Origin: Solidesulfovibrio magneticus
GTDB taxonomy: Bacteria > Desulfobacterota > Desulfovibrionia > Desulfovibrionales > Desulfovibrionaceae
Assembly: GCA_002482565.1 (NCBI GenBank)
Contig: DLGG01000205.1
Location: 1 to 12,062, forward strand
Direction of reading: 5' to 3'
Length of the DNA: 12,062 nt
Position 1 is the first letter of the stretch, and each line of letters starts with the position of its first letter. Shown here one piece after another: positions 1 to 6,149 of this stretch. The notes under the pieces are model-generated. The model was not told the DNA's origin and did no database searches. It worked only from the letters and a program-made list of their open reading frames with translations. A program made the translations under genes and the position numbers.

Positions 1-305
1 TGGTCGTGGCCCTGGGCGAATTCGGCCGCACGGCCCGGGAAAACGCGTTTGGCGGCACGGACAACGGCCTTGGCGGGGTGATGCTCGTCCTGGGCGGGCC
101 GGTGGCCGGCGGACGGGTGGTCGGGCCGTGGCCCGGACTGGCCGGGCACCGGCTGGCCGGCGGCCGCGACATCGCTGCGGCCACGGACTGGCGCGAGGCC
201 GTGGCGGCCATTGCCGTTACCCATCTGGGGCTGCCGGACAAGCGGATTCCCGACATCTTTCCGGGGTTGGCCCCAGGACAGATGCTCGGCGGCCTCGTGG
301 GGTAG
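1..305 (+). CDS. DUF1501 family protein, C-terminal fragment
   Basis: This is the 3' end of a gene that begins before the window; codons are in frame from base 3 and the stop is TAG at 303-305. About 100 residues are visible. The run ALGEFGRTARENAFGGTDNG, followed by MLVLGGPVAGGRVVGPWPGL and a later RDIAAATDWRE, matches the C-terminal core of DUF1501 proteins as I remember it (EFGRT, GGTDHG, LGG-V-GG, WPGL, RDL-TTD-R). The tail with HLGL and IFPGL is also typical of that family. DUF1501 proteins are often Tat-exported, relate to the alkaline phosphatase/sulfatase fold, and usually sit beside a DUF1800 gene, which cannot be checked here. Their biochemical role is not established. The GTG at base 6 is internal and should not be taken as the start. 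The family call is fairly secure; function is unknown. Confidence 0.82.
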   Translation, partial: VVALGEFGRTARENAFGGTDNGLGGVMLVLGGPVAGGRVVGPWPGLAGHRLAGGRDIAAATDWREAVAAIAVTHLGLPDKRIPDIFPGLAPGQMLGGLVG

Positions 306-348
306 ACGGCCGGCCGGCGCACGGTTGCCATGGCAATCAGCGCGACCC

Positions 349-377
349 TTGCCGCGACGCTCCCCCTGCGCTAGCAT
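349..377 (+). promoter_or_regulatory. Putative sigma70-type promoter for the diguanylate cyclase gene
   Basis: TTGCCG at 349-354 and TAGCAT at 372-377 are separated by 17 bases. Each hexamer matches 4 of 6 consensus positions. Transcription would begin near 384, giving a leader of about 20 bases before the ATG at 404. This is a match by eye in GC-rich DNA, so it is only a candidate. The gene could also be read through from the DUF1501 gene 98 bases upstream. Confidence 0.35.
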
Positions 378-403
378 GGGCAGTCCTGGCCCTGGATCGC
401 ATT

Positions 404-2191
404 ATGAACACCACCCGCTCCTTTTTTTCTATCCTGTTTTCCCACGTCGTTGTGGTGTGGCTGTTCCTGTTGGCGGGATGCGTCCCGGCCTGGGGGAAGG
501 ACCTTAAAAACCTCCTTGTCCTGCACAATTACAGCCAGGATTATCCGGCCATCGCCGCCTTTGATCAGGGGCTGCGCGAGGCGCTGGCGTCAGACCAGGA
601 TTTCGATGTGCGCGTCTGGAGCGAATATCTCAATCTCAGCGCCTTCGAGAACCTGCCGTCTTACTTGCCCAACACAGCGGAATATCTTCGCTTCAAATAC
701 GGTCACGTGAAGCCGGACGCCGTTGTCGCCGACAATGCCCTCACGCCCCTGATCGTCGATTATCTGGGCGATCTCATCGACGGCGTGTCGCTTTTGGCTC
801 AAGCGGGCGGCAGCGGTGCGGACGGTGCGGCCATTGGCAAGGCCATGCTCGTGCCGTGGGCCATGAGCGAAGCCGCCCTGGACCGCAATTTCGAACTCAT
901 CCAACGGCTTTTGCCGGACGTCAGGCGGGTCGTGGTCGTGCTGGGAGCCTCGAAGACCGAGGCGCGCCTGGGAGCGATGGCGCGCGCGGCGGCCAAGCGC
1001 CATGCCGGCCGCCTGGTCGTGGAAACCACGGAGAGCCTTGGCCTGGAGGCCATGCTGGACATCGTCGCCGGCCTGGATCGGACGGCGGCGGTGCTGTTCA
1101 TCCGTTTCGGCCTGGACGCCGGGGGCGTTTCCCACGTGCCGGCCCGGATCGCCCGGTTGGTTGTCCAGCGTGCCGGGGTTCCGGTTTTCGGCATCGGCGG
1201 GCATCTGCTCGGCGACGGCGTCATCGGCGGCTACAGCCATGATCCCCGCCAGTCCGGCCGGCTTGCCGGACAGTGGGCCCTCGACGTCCTGGCCGGCCGC
1301 CAATCCGGCGGCGTGCCGCCCTCGGCCGAGTATTTGAACTATGCCTTTGATGCCCGGGCGCTTGCCCGCTGGAATATCCCGGAGTCGGCCCTGCCGGCGG
1401 GCAGCGAGGTGCTTTTTCGGCAAGAAGGCCTTTGGGAAAGCTACAAAATGTATTTCCTGGGGGGCGGCATCCTGTTTATGGCCGAAACGGCTCTTGTCAT
1501 TGGGCTTTTTGTTAACCGCCTGCGCCGCCGCCGGGCCGAGGCCGCCCTGGCGGCGCTCAACGCCTCCCTGGAAGCGCGGGTGATGGAGCGTACCCGGGAA
1601 CTGCACGAGGCCAACGAGGAACTCCACGACGCCAAGGAAGAACTGGAAAGCCTCAACGCCAGCCTGGAGCGTATTTCGCGCACCGACAGCCTGACCGGCC
1701 TGCCCAACCGTCGCCGCGCCGAGGAAGCGCTCCACGACGCCCTGGCCCGGTTTCAGCGCTACGGCCAGGATTTTGTCGTGGCCGTGGCCGACATCGACCA
1801 TTTCAAGCGGGTCAACGACGCCTGCGGCCATGAGGCCGGCGACGGCGTGTTGCGGGAGATCGCCCGGATCTTGGCCGGCGGGGTGCGGGAATGCGATCTG
1901 GCCGCGCGCTGGGGCGGCGAGGAGTTCTTGCTGCTGCTGCCGCAAACCGACATTGCGGGCGCGTCGGCGCTGCTGGAACGGATCAGGCAGGCCATCGCGG
2001 CGGCCGGACTGGGCTGCGGCACGCCGCCCACCTCGGTCACGGCCACCATCGGCGCGGCCGAGATCCGGCCCGGGGAGCGCCTCGACGACGTGATCCGCCG
2101 GGCCGACGAGGCGCTCTATGCGGGCAAGGCCCAGGGACGCAACCGGGTCGTCTGGGACGCGGGGGACGGGACCGAGACCGTCGTTCTTTGA
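404..2191 (+). CDS. Membrane-anchored diguanylate cyclase with periplasmic ABC substrate-binding-like sensor domain
   Basis: The 595-aa protein is predicted to make c-di-GMP from two GTP in response to an extracytoplasmic ligand. Residues 1-30 form a signal peptide or anchor with a hydrophobic core ending LLAGC, which could be a lipobox. Residues of about 34-340 resemble the ABC_sub_bind (PF04392-like) periplasmic fold (NLLVLHNYSQDYP near the start; FGIGGHLLGDGVIGGY late). A transmembrane helix spans about 349-372 and is followed by basic RLRRRR. A coiled coil runs about 375-425. The GGDEF domain starts near TDSLTGLPNRR (about 427) and contains the active-site GGEEF at 504-508. The inhibitory I-site RECD lies five residues before it, so product feedback is likely. 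The reading frame is open upstream to base 128, but the ATG at 404 is the only start that places the signal sequence at the N-terminus. Its Shine-Dalgarno is weak (GGA at 394-396). No EAL domain is present. The ligand is unknown. Confidence 0.9.
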   Translation: MNTTRSFFSILFSHVVVVWLFLLAGCVPAWGKDLKNLLVLHNYSQDYPAIAAFDQGLREALASDQDFDVRVWSEYLNLSAFENLPSYLPNTAEYLRFKYGHVKPDAVVADNALTPLIVDYLGDLIDGVSLLAQAGGSGADGAAIGKAMLVPWAMSEAALDRNFELIQRLLPDVRRVVVVLGASKTEARLGAMARAAAKRHAGRLVVETTESLGLEAMLDIVAGLDRTAAVLFIRFGLDAGGVSHVPARIARLVVQRAGVPVFGIGGHLLGDGVIGGYSHDPRQSGRLAGQWALDVLAGRQSGGVPPSAEYLNYAFDARALARWNIPESALPAGSEVLFRQEGLWESYKMYFLGGGILFMAETALVIGLFVNRLRRRRAEAALAALNASLEARVMERTRELHEANEELHDAKEELESLNASLERISRTDSLTGLPNRRRAEEALHDALARFQRYGQDFVVAVADIDHFKRVNDACGHEAGDGVLREIARILAGGVRECDLAARWGGEEFLLLLPQTDIAGASALLERIRQAIAAAGLGCGTPPTSVTATIGAAEIRPGERLDDVIRRADEALYAGKAQGRNRVVWDAGDGTETVVL

Positions 2192-2692
2192 ACAAGGCGT
2201 TTTTGGCCTGTTGACCCTGAAGCGGCTGCTGGCGGGAAGCGAGGCCGGGAGCGTTGCGGAATGGACGGCAGATATGGCGTCGCCGGCCAGGGGGCGGCGC
2301 AAGCAGTTCGTGACAGCGGAGTGCAGCCAACGGCATGGAGTGCGGTGGCCGGAAGCGTGATCGACGGGACGCCGGATGCGACGCCGGGACGGGACAGGGC
2401 GAAACCGCGACGCCAAAGTCCTTGAGGTTTGGGGTCCGTTTCAGGAGGCCGGCGGGTTCGCGTCCGCCTTTGCGGCCTATGCTTCGCGTCGCGTCCGTGC
2501 GCGCGTGGTTGGCGGTACGCGCGCGCGGCCGTTTCGCCTTGTCTCGTCCGGGCATCCCCGGAAGGGGATAGCGGCCATGGCGGTCCCTGGGACCGACTTG
2601 CCGCTTCCCGTCGCGGCGAAAGCATGCTAGTTAAGTCGGTTGCGCCGTGACTTGCGATTTTTTTCACATATGCGGCAAGAATGCAACTCATG
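2192..2692. other. Gene-free stretch with small hairpins
   Basis: I find no convincing gene here on either strand. The reading frames present have low-complexity Arg/Gly/Ala-rich translations and no recognisable motif. Some structure is visible: a hairpin with arms 2499-2506 and 2517-2524 (GCGCGCGT/ACGCGCGC), a CCCC-GGAA-GGGG hairpin near 2555-2566, a GGTCC-CTG-GGACC hairpin near 2583-2595, and a weak AAGTC/GACTT stem just before a run of seven T at 2658-2664. This could be a 3' UTR, an uncharacterised small RNA, or decayed sequence. It matched no RNA family I could recall (RNase P, tmRNA, SRP RNA, c-di-GMP or cobalamin riboswitch). Confidence 0.5.
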
Positions 2693-2733
2693 CGGCCCGT
2701 GCAACCTGTTGGAATTGCACGGGCCGTTTTTTT
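2693..2733 (+). terminator. Strong rho-independent terminator
   Basis: There is a perfect 12-bp stem, CGGCCCGTGCAA at 2693-2704 and TTGCACGGGCCG at 2715-2726, with a 10-base loop. Seven T follow at 2727-2733, then A and four more T. The T tract is only on the + side, so it stops rightward transcription. The nearest upstream gene on this strand ends 500 bases earlier, so the terminator may serve either a long 3' UTR of the diguanylate cyclase mRNA or an unrecognised small transcript in 2192-2692. Confidence 0.85.
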
Positions 2734-2756
2734 ATTTTCGCTTCGCCCTTTTTTTA

Positions 2757-2790
2757 GGAGGGGGGCCGGGGGCCTCAGGCCCCCAGGGCA
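2757..2790. repeat. G/C-rich palindromic intergenic element, possibly a degenerate relative of the flanking repeats
   Basis: The sequence GGGGGCC-TCA-GGCCCCC (2768-2774 and 2778-2784) forms a 7-bp stem within a run of G and C. Its GGGGGCCGGGGG context resembles the larger palindromic repeats at 2869-2931 and 3366-3451, so it may be a shortened member of the same class. It lies just after the terminator and before the cupin region. Confidence 0.4.
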
Positions 2791-2868
2791 ATGGTTGTTC
2801 CCGTTGGGGGCAGGGAGCGGCTTCACGGTCTTCCCGGCGATCCGAGAGACAACCTGCGCCGACACTCC

Positions 2869-2931
2869 CTTGACCCCTTTTCCCCTTTGCAGGGGGCCGG
2901 GGGGATCATCCCCCCGGCCGCCGGAGGCCTC
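2869..2931. repeat. Palindromic intergenic repeat, copy A
   Basis: This 63-bp element has the order ACCCCTTTTCCC, TTGCAGGGG, a G6/C6 palindrome centred at 2907 (arms 2895-2906 and 2908-2919, 12 bp each), then GCCGCCGGAGGCCTC. Copy B at 3366-3451 has the same blocks in the opposite orientation, so the two flank the cupin gene as inverted repeats. Read leftward, the palindrome lies about 40-60 bases past the cupin stop and may act as an mRNA 3'-end hairpin, although no T run follows it. Confidence 0.75.
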
Positions 2932-2956
2932 TTTCTCCCCTTCCTCCTCCCTCGCC

Positions 2957-3274
2957 TTAGGGCGGCGGGGCGATGGTCACCAGCACGCGCATGTCGGTGA
3001 TGGAGCGGATGCCGTGGGGCGTGGCGATGGGGCACACCAGCACGTCGCCGGTCTTGGCCGGGATGGTCGCGTCGTCCGCGCCCAGGAATTCCCCCTCGCC
3101 GGACAGGACCACGATGGACAGTTCGCCGTCCACGTCGTGGGAATGCACGGCCAGCTGCTGGCCGGCCTTGAAGTTGAAGTTGACGATGCGGAAATTGGCC
3201 GAATCGTGGACCCACAGCGTGCCGTGGCCGGTGTCCTTGAACGGGCCTTCCTCGATGATGTTGATCTTCTTCAT
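2957..3274 (-). CDS. Small single-domain cupin protein
   Basis: The 105-aa protein is a stand-alone cupin_2-type beta-barrel. Motif 1 is visible as G38-x5-H44-x-H46-x4-E51, and motif 2 as G77-x5-P82 followed by H87. The likely metal ligands H44, H46, E51 and H87 are therefore all present. Short cupins of this type bind a divalent metal and may be enzymes, isomerases or small-molecule sensors; nothing here identifies the substrate. There is no signal peptide, so it should be cytoplasmic. The ATG at 3274 has a good Shine-Dalgarno (AAGGAG, six bases upstream). It lies downstream of and in the same direction as the hcp operon, but a 219-bp gap with two large palindromes separates them, so co-transcription is doubtful. 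The fold is confident; the role is not. Confidence 0.85.
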   Translation of the reverse strand: MKKINIIEEGPFKDTGHGTLWVHDSANFRIVNFNFKAGQQLAVHSHDVDGELSIVVLSGEGEFLGADDATIPAKTGDVLVCPIATPHGIRSITDMRVLVTIAPPP

Positions 3275-3305
3275 GACCGGCTCCTTGCGTTTGCGGTCAA
3301 AGGGG

Positions 3306-3330
3306 GGCGGCGCGGACGCTCCGCGCCGCC
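3306..3330. repeat. GC-rich hairpin upstream of the cupin gene
   Basis: A perfect 11-bp inverted repeat, GGCGGCGCGGA at 3306-3316 and TCCGCGCCGCC at 3320-3330, has a three-base loop. It lies 32 bases upstream of the cupin start on the minus strand. No T tract follows on either side, so it is not a canonical terminator. It may lie in the cupin 5' leader or stabilise the 3' end of the hcp operon mRNA. Confidence 0.6.
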
Positions 3331-3365
3331 GGGCAATGCAGGGGGGAGTGAGTGAGGGAGGCAGG

Positions 3366-3451
3366 GAGGCCTCCGGCGGCCAGGGCTTTGCCCTGGACCC
3401 ACCGGGGGGATGATCCCCCCGGACCCCTGCAATGGGAAAAGGGGTTAAAGG
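3366..3451. repeat. Palindromic intergenic repeat, copy B (inverted relative to copy A, with 21-bp extra hairpin)
   Basis: Read on the minus strand, this element matches copy A block for block: AACCCCTTTTCCC, ATTGCAGGGG, the G6/C6 palindrome (centre 3412), and GCCGCCGGAGGCCTC. Between the last two blocks it carries about 21 extra bases that include a 7-bp hairpin, CCAGGGC-TTT-GCCCTGG (3380-3396). It lies just downstream of the ferredoxin gene stop (3494). Copies A and B are near identical outside the insertion, so this is a dispersed intergenic element and not chance GC-rich sequence. Confidence 0.75.
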
Positions 3452-3493
3452 GCTTGTGCTTTTCCGTTTGCGTGTCCCGCGTTAGGCGGCGTT

Positions 3494-4240
3494 CTAGCCG
3501 CCGAAGGGGGAATTGCCGATCTTGACCGGCTGCATCCCGAGCACTTCGCCGCGACGGGAAACCACCACCTGGGTGACGGGCACGTTTTTGCCCGAGGCGG
3601 CCACGGCCAGGGCGGCGATGCGCGACATGCCCGAGCAGCAGGGCACTTCCATTTGCAGCACCGTGATGTCCTGGGGCGCGCTTTCCCGAATAATGTCGGA
3701 CAGCTTGTCGATATAGCTCTGGGCGTCGTCGAACTTGGGGCAGCCCAACAGCGCCACGCGGCCCGGCAGGAAGGCGCTGCCATAGGCCGGGAAGGCCGGG
3801 GGCACGCAATCGGACGTCAGCAGCAGGCGCGCGCCGCGCAAAAACGGAGCCGTGGGCGGCACCAGACGCAGCTTGATGGGCCAGGTGGACAGGGCCGAGC
3901 CGCCGCCCGCAACCTGGGCCGTGGGCGCGTTGGCCGCCTGGCAGGGCGACATGCTCATGGGCGCGCTGGACGGGCAGCCGCAGGGGGAGGGCTGCTTTTT
4001 GAGCTCGGCCAGGCGTTCTTCCACGGCCTGCTCGTCAAATTCCGGGGCTTCGCGTTCGATGATTTGCAGCGCGCCGGTGGGGCAGTGGCCGATGCAGGCC
4101 CCCAGGCCGTCGCAGAAATGGTCGGCCACGATCTTGGCCTTGCCGTCGATGATTTCCAGCGCGCCTTCGGCGCAGCCGGTGACGCACTGGCCGCAGCCGT
4201 TGCACAGCGCTTCGTCTATTTCGATGATCTTGCGTTTCAT
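3494..4240 (-). CDS. Ferredoxin-like 4Fe-4S protein partner of Hcp
   Basis: The 248-aa cytoplasmic protein has an N-terminal ferredoxin domain (residues 1-60) and a longer cysteine-containing C-terminal domain. The first cluster motif is complete: C13, C16, C19 and C23 (CNGCGQCVTGC). The second reads CDGLGACIGHCP, with C43, C49 and C53 but leucine at 46 where a cysteine is usual, so a [3Fe-4S] or variant cluster is possible. Later cysteines are C87, C89, C100, C145, C167 and the pair C201-C202 (EVPCCSG). I recall proteins of this kind next to hcp in Desulfovibrio, where the gene has been called frdX. It probably donates electrons to Hcp. The start at 4240 (MKRKIIEIDEALC) has AGGA about 10 bases upstream. 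A longer frame to 4288 would place the start inside a hairpin and add a non-conserved tail. It lies 60 bases downstream of hcp in the same operon. Confidence 0.85.
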   Translation of the reverse strand: MKRKIIEIDEALCNGCGQCVTGCAEGALEIIDGKAKIVADHFCDGLGACIGHCPTGALQIIEREAPEFDEQAVEERLAELKKQPSPCGCPSSAPMSMSPCQAANAPTAQVAGGGSALSTWPIKLRLVPPTAPFLRGARLLLTSDCVPPAFPAYGSAFLPGRVALLGCPKFDDAQSYIDKLSDIIRESAPQDITVLQMEVPCCSGMSRIAALAVAASGKNVPVTQVVVSRRGEVLGMQPVKIGNSPFGG

Positions 4241-4253
4241 GGCTTTTTTCCTG

Positions 4254-4282
4254 GGCGGGCGGCCCTTTCCGGGCCGCCCGCC
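4254..4282. repeat. Intercistronic hairpin between hcp and the ferredoxin gene
   Basis: A perfect 12-bp inverted repeat (arms 4254-4265 and 4271-4282) with a five-base loop lies in the 60-bp gap between the hcp stop and the ferredoxin start. In the leftward transcript no U run follows, so it is unlikely to be a full terminator. It could stabilise the upstream hcp message or set different expression levels for the two cistrons. Confidence 0.7.
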
Positions 4283-4300
4283 GTGCATGGCGAAGGCTGA

Positions 4301-5917
4301 CTAGCCGAGGATCGCCTTGAGGTCTTCGTCCGGGGTGCTGATGGGCTTGATGTCGTAGTTGGCGACCAGGAAGTTCAGCACGTTGGGGGTCAAAAAGGCC
4401 GGCAGGCTGGGGCCGAGGCGGATGTTCTTCACGCCCAGGTGGAGCAAGGTGAGGAGAATCGCCACGGCCTTTTGCTCGTACCAGGACAGGACCATGGACA
4501 GCGGCAGGTCGTTGACGCCGCAGCCAAACGCGCCGGCCAGGGCGACGGCCACCTGGATGGCCGAGTAGGCGTCGTTGCACTGGCCCATGTCGAGCAGGCG
4601 CGGGATGCCGCCGATGTCGCCGAGCTGCTTGTCGAAGAAGCGGAACTTGCCGCAGGCCAGCGTCAGCACGATGGTGTCGGCCGGGGCCTTCTCCACGAAC
4701 TCGGTGTAGTAGTTGCGGCCGGGCTTGGCCCCGTCGCAGCCGGCCACCAGGAAGAAGTGGCGGATCTTGCCGGCCTTGACCGCGTCGATGACCGTGCCGG
4801 CCACGCTCATGACGGCGTTTCTGGCAAAGCCGGTCATGACCGTTCCTTTGTCCTCGTCGGCGGCGAAGCCGGGCATGGCCAGGGCCTTTTCGATGACCGG
4901 GCCGAACTCGCCGTTTTTGACGTGGGTCGCGCCGGGCCAGCCGACGAGGCCCGTGGTGAAGATGCTGCCCAGGTAGCTCTCGGCCGGCTTCTGGATACAG
5001 TTGGTGGTCATGAGGATCGCGCCGGGGAAGGCGGCGAATTCCTTGTGCTGGTTCTGCCAGGCGGTGCCGTAGTGGCCGTGGAAGTGGGGGTACTTCTTGA
5101 GCTCGGGGTAGCCGTGGGCGGGCAGCATTTCGCCGTGGGTGTAGATGAAAATGCCCTTGCCGGCGGTCTGCTCCAGGAGCTGCTTGAGGTCCTTGAGGTC
5201 ATGGCCGGACACCAGGATGGCCTTGCCGGCCTTGTGGCCAAGGGGGACCGTGGTGGGCACGGGGTGGCCGTAAGCGCCGGTGTTGGCGGCGTCCAGGAGC
5301 TCCATGGCCCGCAGGTTCACTTCGCCGCACTTGAGGACCAGCGCGACCCAGGCGCCGAGGTCCTTGTCGGTGGTGAAGGTGGCGGCCATGCCGTCGTAGA
5401 GGAATTCGTACACGGCCGGGTCTTCCTGGCCGAGGATGGCGGCATGGTCGGCGTAGGCGGCGATGCCCTTGATGCCGAAAATCAGCGTATGCTTGAGCGA
5501 GCGGATGTCGTCGTTGGTCTCGGGGATGTCCTTAAGTCCGTGGATGTGCCCCTGGGCGACGAGACCGGCCAGATCCAGGGCCGGGACATAGGTGGCCGGG
5601 CCTTCGGGCAGGGGGGCCTTGAGCAGCGCGGCCAGGGCCTTGCGCTTGGCCACGGCTTCGTTAATCAGCGGCACGAAGTCGGCGGCGTCGAAATTGACGT
5701 TGGTGAGTGTGGAGAACATGGCCTTGGCGAAGTAGCGGCCGGTTTCCAGCGGCACGGCCACGCCTTCGGCCTTGGCGGCCACGGCGGCTTGGGCCAGGCC
5801 GGTCAGGGCGTAGACGAGGAGATCCTGCAGATCGGAGACGTCGGGCTGCTTGCCGCAAACGCCGATTTTGTCGCAACCAAGGCCTTTGGCGGTCTGTTCG
5901 CACTGGTAGCAAAACAT
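4301..5917 (-). CDS. hcp: Hybrid cluster protein (prismane protein; NO/hydroxylamine reductase)
   Basis: The 538-aa protein is close to the usual 540-555 aa of class I Hcp. The N-terminal cubane cluster ligands are C3, C6, C15 and C21 (CYQCEQTAKGLGC), the spacing found in strict anaerobes. All eight hybrid-cluster ligands can be placed by alignment with remembered D. vulgaris numbering: H239 (GHDLKDL), E263 (HGEMLP), C307 (TNCIQK), C394 (AGCDGAKPG, the persulfide position), C422 (ACGKF), C447 (GQCND), E481 and K483 (WYEQKAV). Hcp is a cytoplasmic enzyme that reduces NO to N2O and, in vitro, hydroxylamine to ammonia; it serves nitrosative-stress defence. The ATG at 5917 is preceded by GGAGG with a seven-base gap. 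It is the first gene of an operon with the ferredoxin gene, and an HcpR/FNR-like palindrome lies 78 bases upstream. No residue appears to be missing. Confidence 0.97.
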   Translation of the reverse strand: MFCYQCEQTAKGLGCDKIGVCGKQPDVSDLQDLLVYALTGLAQAAVAAKAEGVAVPLETGRYFAKAMFSTLTNVNFDAADFVPLINEAVAKRKALAALLKAPLPEGPATYVPALDLAGLVAQGHIHGLKDIPETNDDIRSLKHTLIFGIKGIAAYADHAAILGQEDPAVYEFLYDGMAATFTTDKDLGAWVALVLKCGEVNLRAMELLDAANTGAYGHPVPTTVPLGHKAGKAILVSGHDLKDLKQLLEQTAGKGIFIYTHGEMLPAHGYPELKKYPHFHGHYGTAWQNQHKEFAAFPGAILMTTNCIQKPAESYLGSIFTTGLVGWPGATHVKNGEFGPVIEKALAMPGFAADEDKGTVMTGFARNAVMSVAGTVIDAVKAGKIRHFFLVAGCDGAKPGRNYYTEFVEKAPADTIVLTLACGKFRFFDKQLGDIGGIPRLLDMGQCNDAYSAIQVAVALAGAFGCGVNDLPLSMVLSWYEQKAVAILLTLLHLGVKNIRLGPSLPAFLTPNVLNFLVANYDIKPISTPDEDLKAILG

Positions 5918-5967
5918 ATGTCGTCCTCCGTTTGGGTTGGGGTCGGTTTCCCGTTTCGTTGGTTTCG

Positions 5968-6010
5968 GGTCTACGCGGGCCGGGCCGAAAGCGGTTTGAC
6001 CTAAGTCAAA
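5968..6010 (-). promoter_or_regulatory. HcpR/FNR-type operator and class II promoter of hcp
   Basis: TTTGAC-N4-GTCAAA (5995-6010) is a perfect palindrome with CRP/FNR-family spacing. TTGAC half-sites, in place of FNR's TTGAT, are what I recall for HcpR, the regulator of hcp in Desulfovibrio and clostridia. On the minus strand a TAGACC (5973 to 5968) could be the -10 element. It predicts transcription near 5961, which places the operator centre (between 6002 and 6003) at about -41.5, the classic class II activation position. No -35 box is needed in that arrangement. The palindrome is directly visible; the regulator's identity is inferred, since no regulator gene lies in the window. Confidence 0.75.
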
Positions 6011-6093
6011 AGGGCGATTTTTTTTCGAGAAGTCCGCTTTTTTTTCGGTGACGCGGGACGCGGGGCCACGAGACGAAAAGCCGCGACCGGTTG

Positions 6094-6149
6094 CCGGGAG
6101 CGGCGGTGGAGCTTCGAAAAGACGCCGCCGTACCCGGGCAGGAGACCTG
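6094..6149. repeat. Long imperfect hairpin followed by a small hairpin in the hcp/MCP divergent region
   Basis: CCGGG (6094-6098) and CGGCGG (6101-6106) pair with CCGCCG (6125-6130) and CCCGG (6133-6137), with a 2x2 internal loop and an 18-base apical loop. A second stem, CAGG-AGA-CCTG, follows at 6139-6149. It could lie in a long 5' leader of the MCP gene, in a small RNA, or be only DNA-level structure. It is not a terminator, as no T run follows. I could not match it to a known riboswitch. The rest of 5918-6407 holds the hcp promoter, a short GGTTT-N6-AAACC repeat near 6158-6173, and no gene. Confidence 0.45.

Noticed and set aside
128..403. N-terminal extension of the diguanylate cyclase frame
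   Set aside because: It overlaps the DUF1501 gene, is Arg-rich, and would place 92 residues ahead of the signal peptide.
590..2416. Long open frame on the minus strand opposite the diguanylate cyclase
   Set aside because: It mirrors the GC-rich codon bias of the real gene; its translation has no domain and the + strand protein has clear GGDEF motifs.
2500..2664. Known structural RNA (SRP RNA, 6S RNA, RNase P) or a riboswitch
   Set aside because: A CCCCGGAAGGGG hairpin recalls SRP RNA, but the conserved SRP core and the hallmark sequences of the other families are absent.
3275..3310. HcpR/FNR half-site TTTGAC upstream of the cupin gene
   Set aside because: Only one half-site is present; the expected GTCAAA after four bases is missing.
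4439..6004. Long open frame on the + strand opposite hcp
   Set aside because: Its translation is Gly/Val/Asp repeats without motifs, a typical antisense shadow of a high-GC gene. Every Hcp cluster ligand is on the minus strand.
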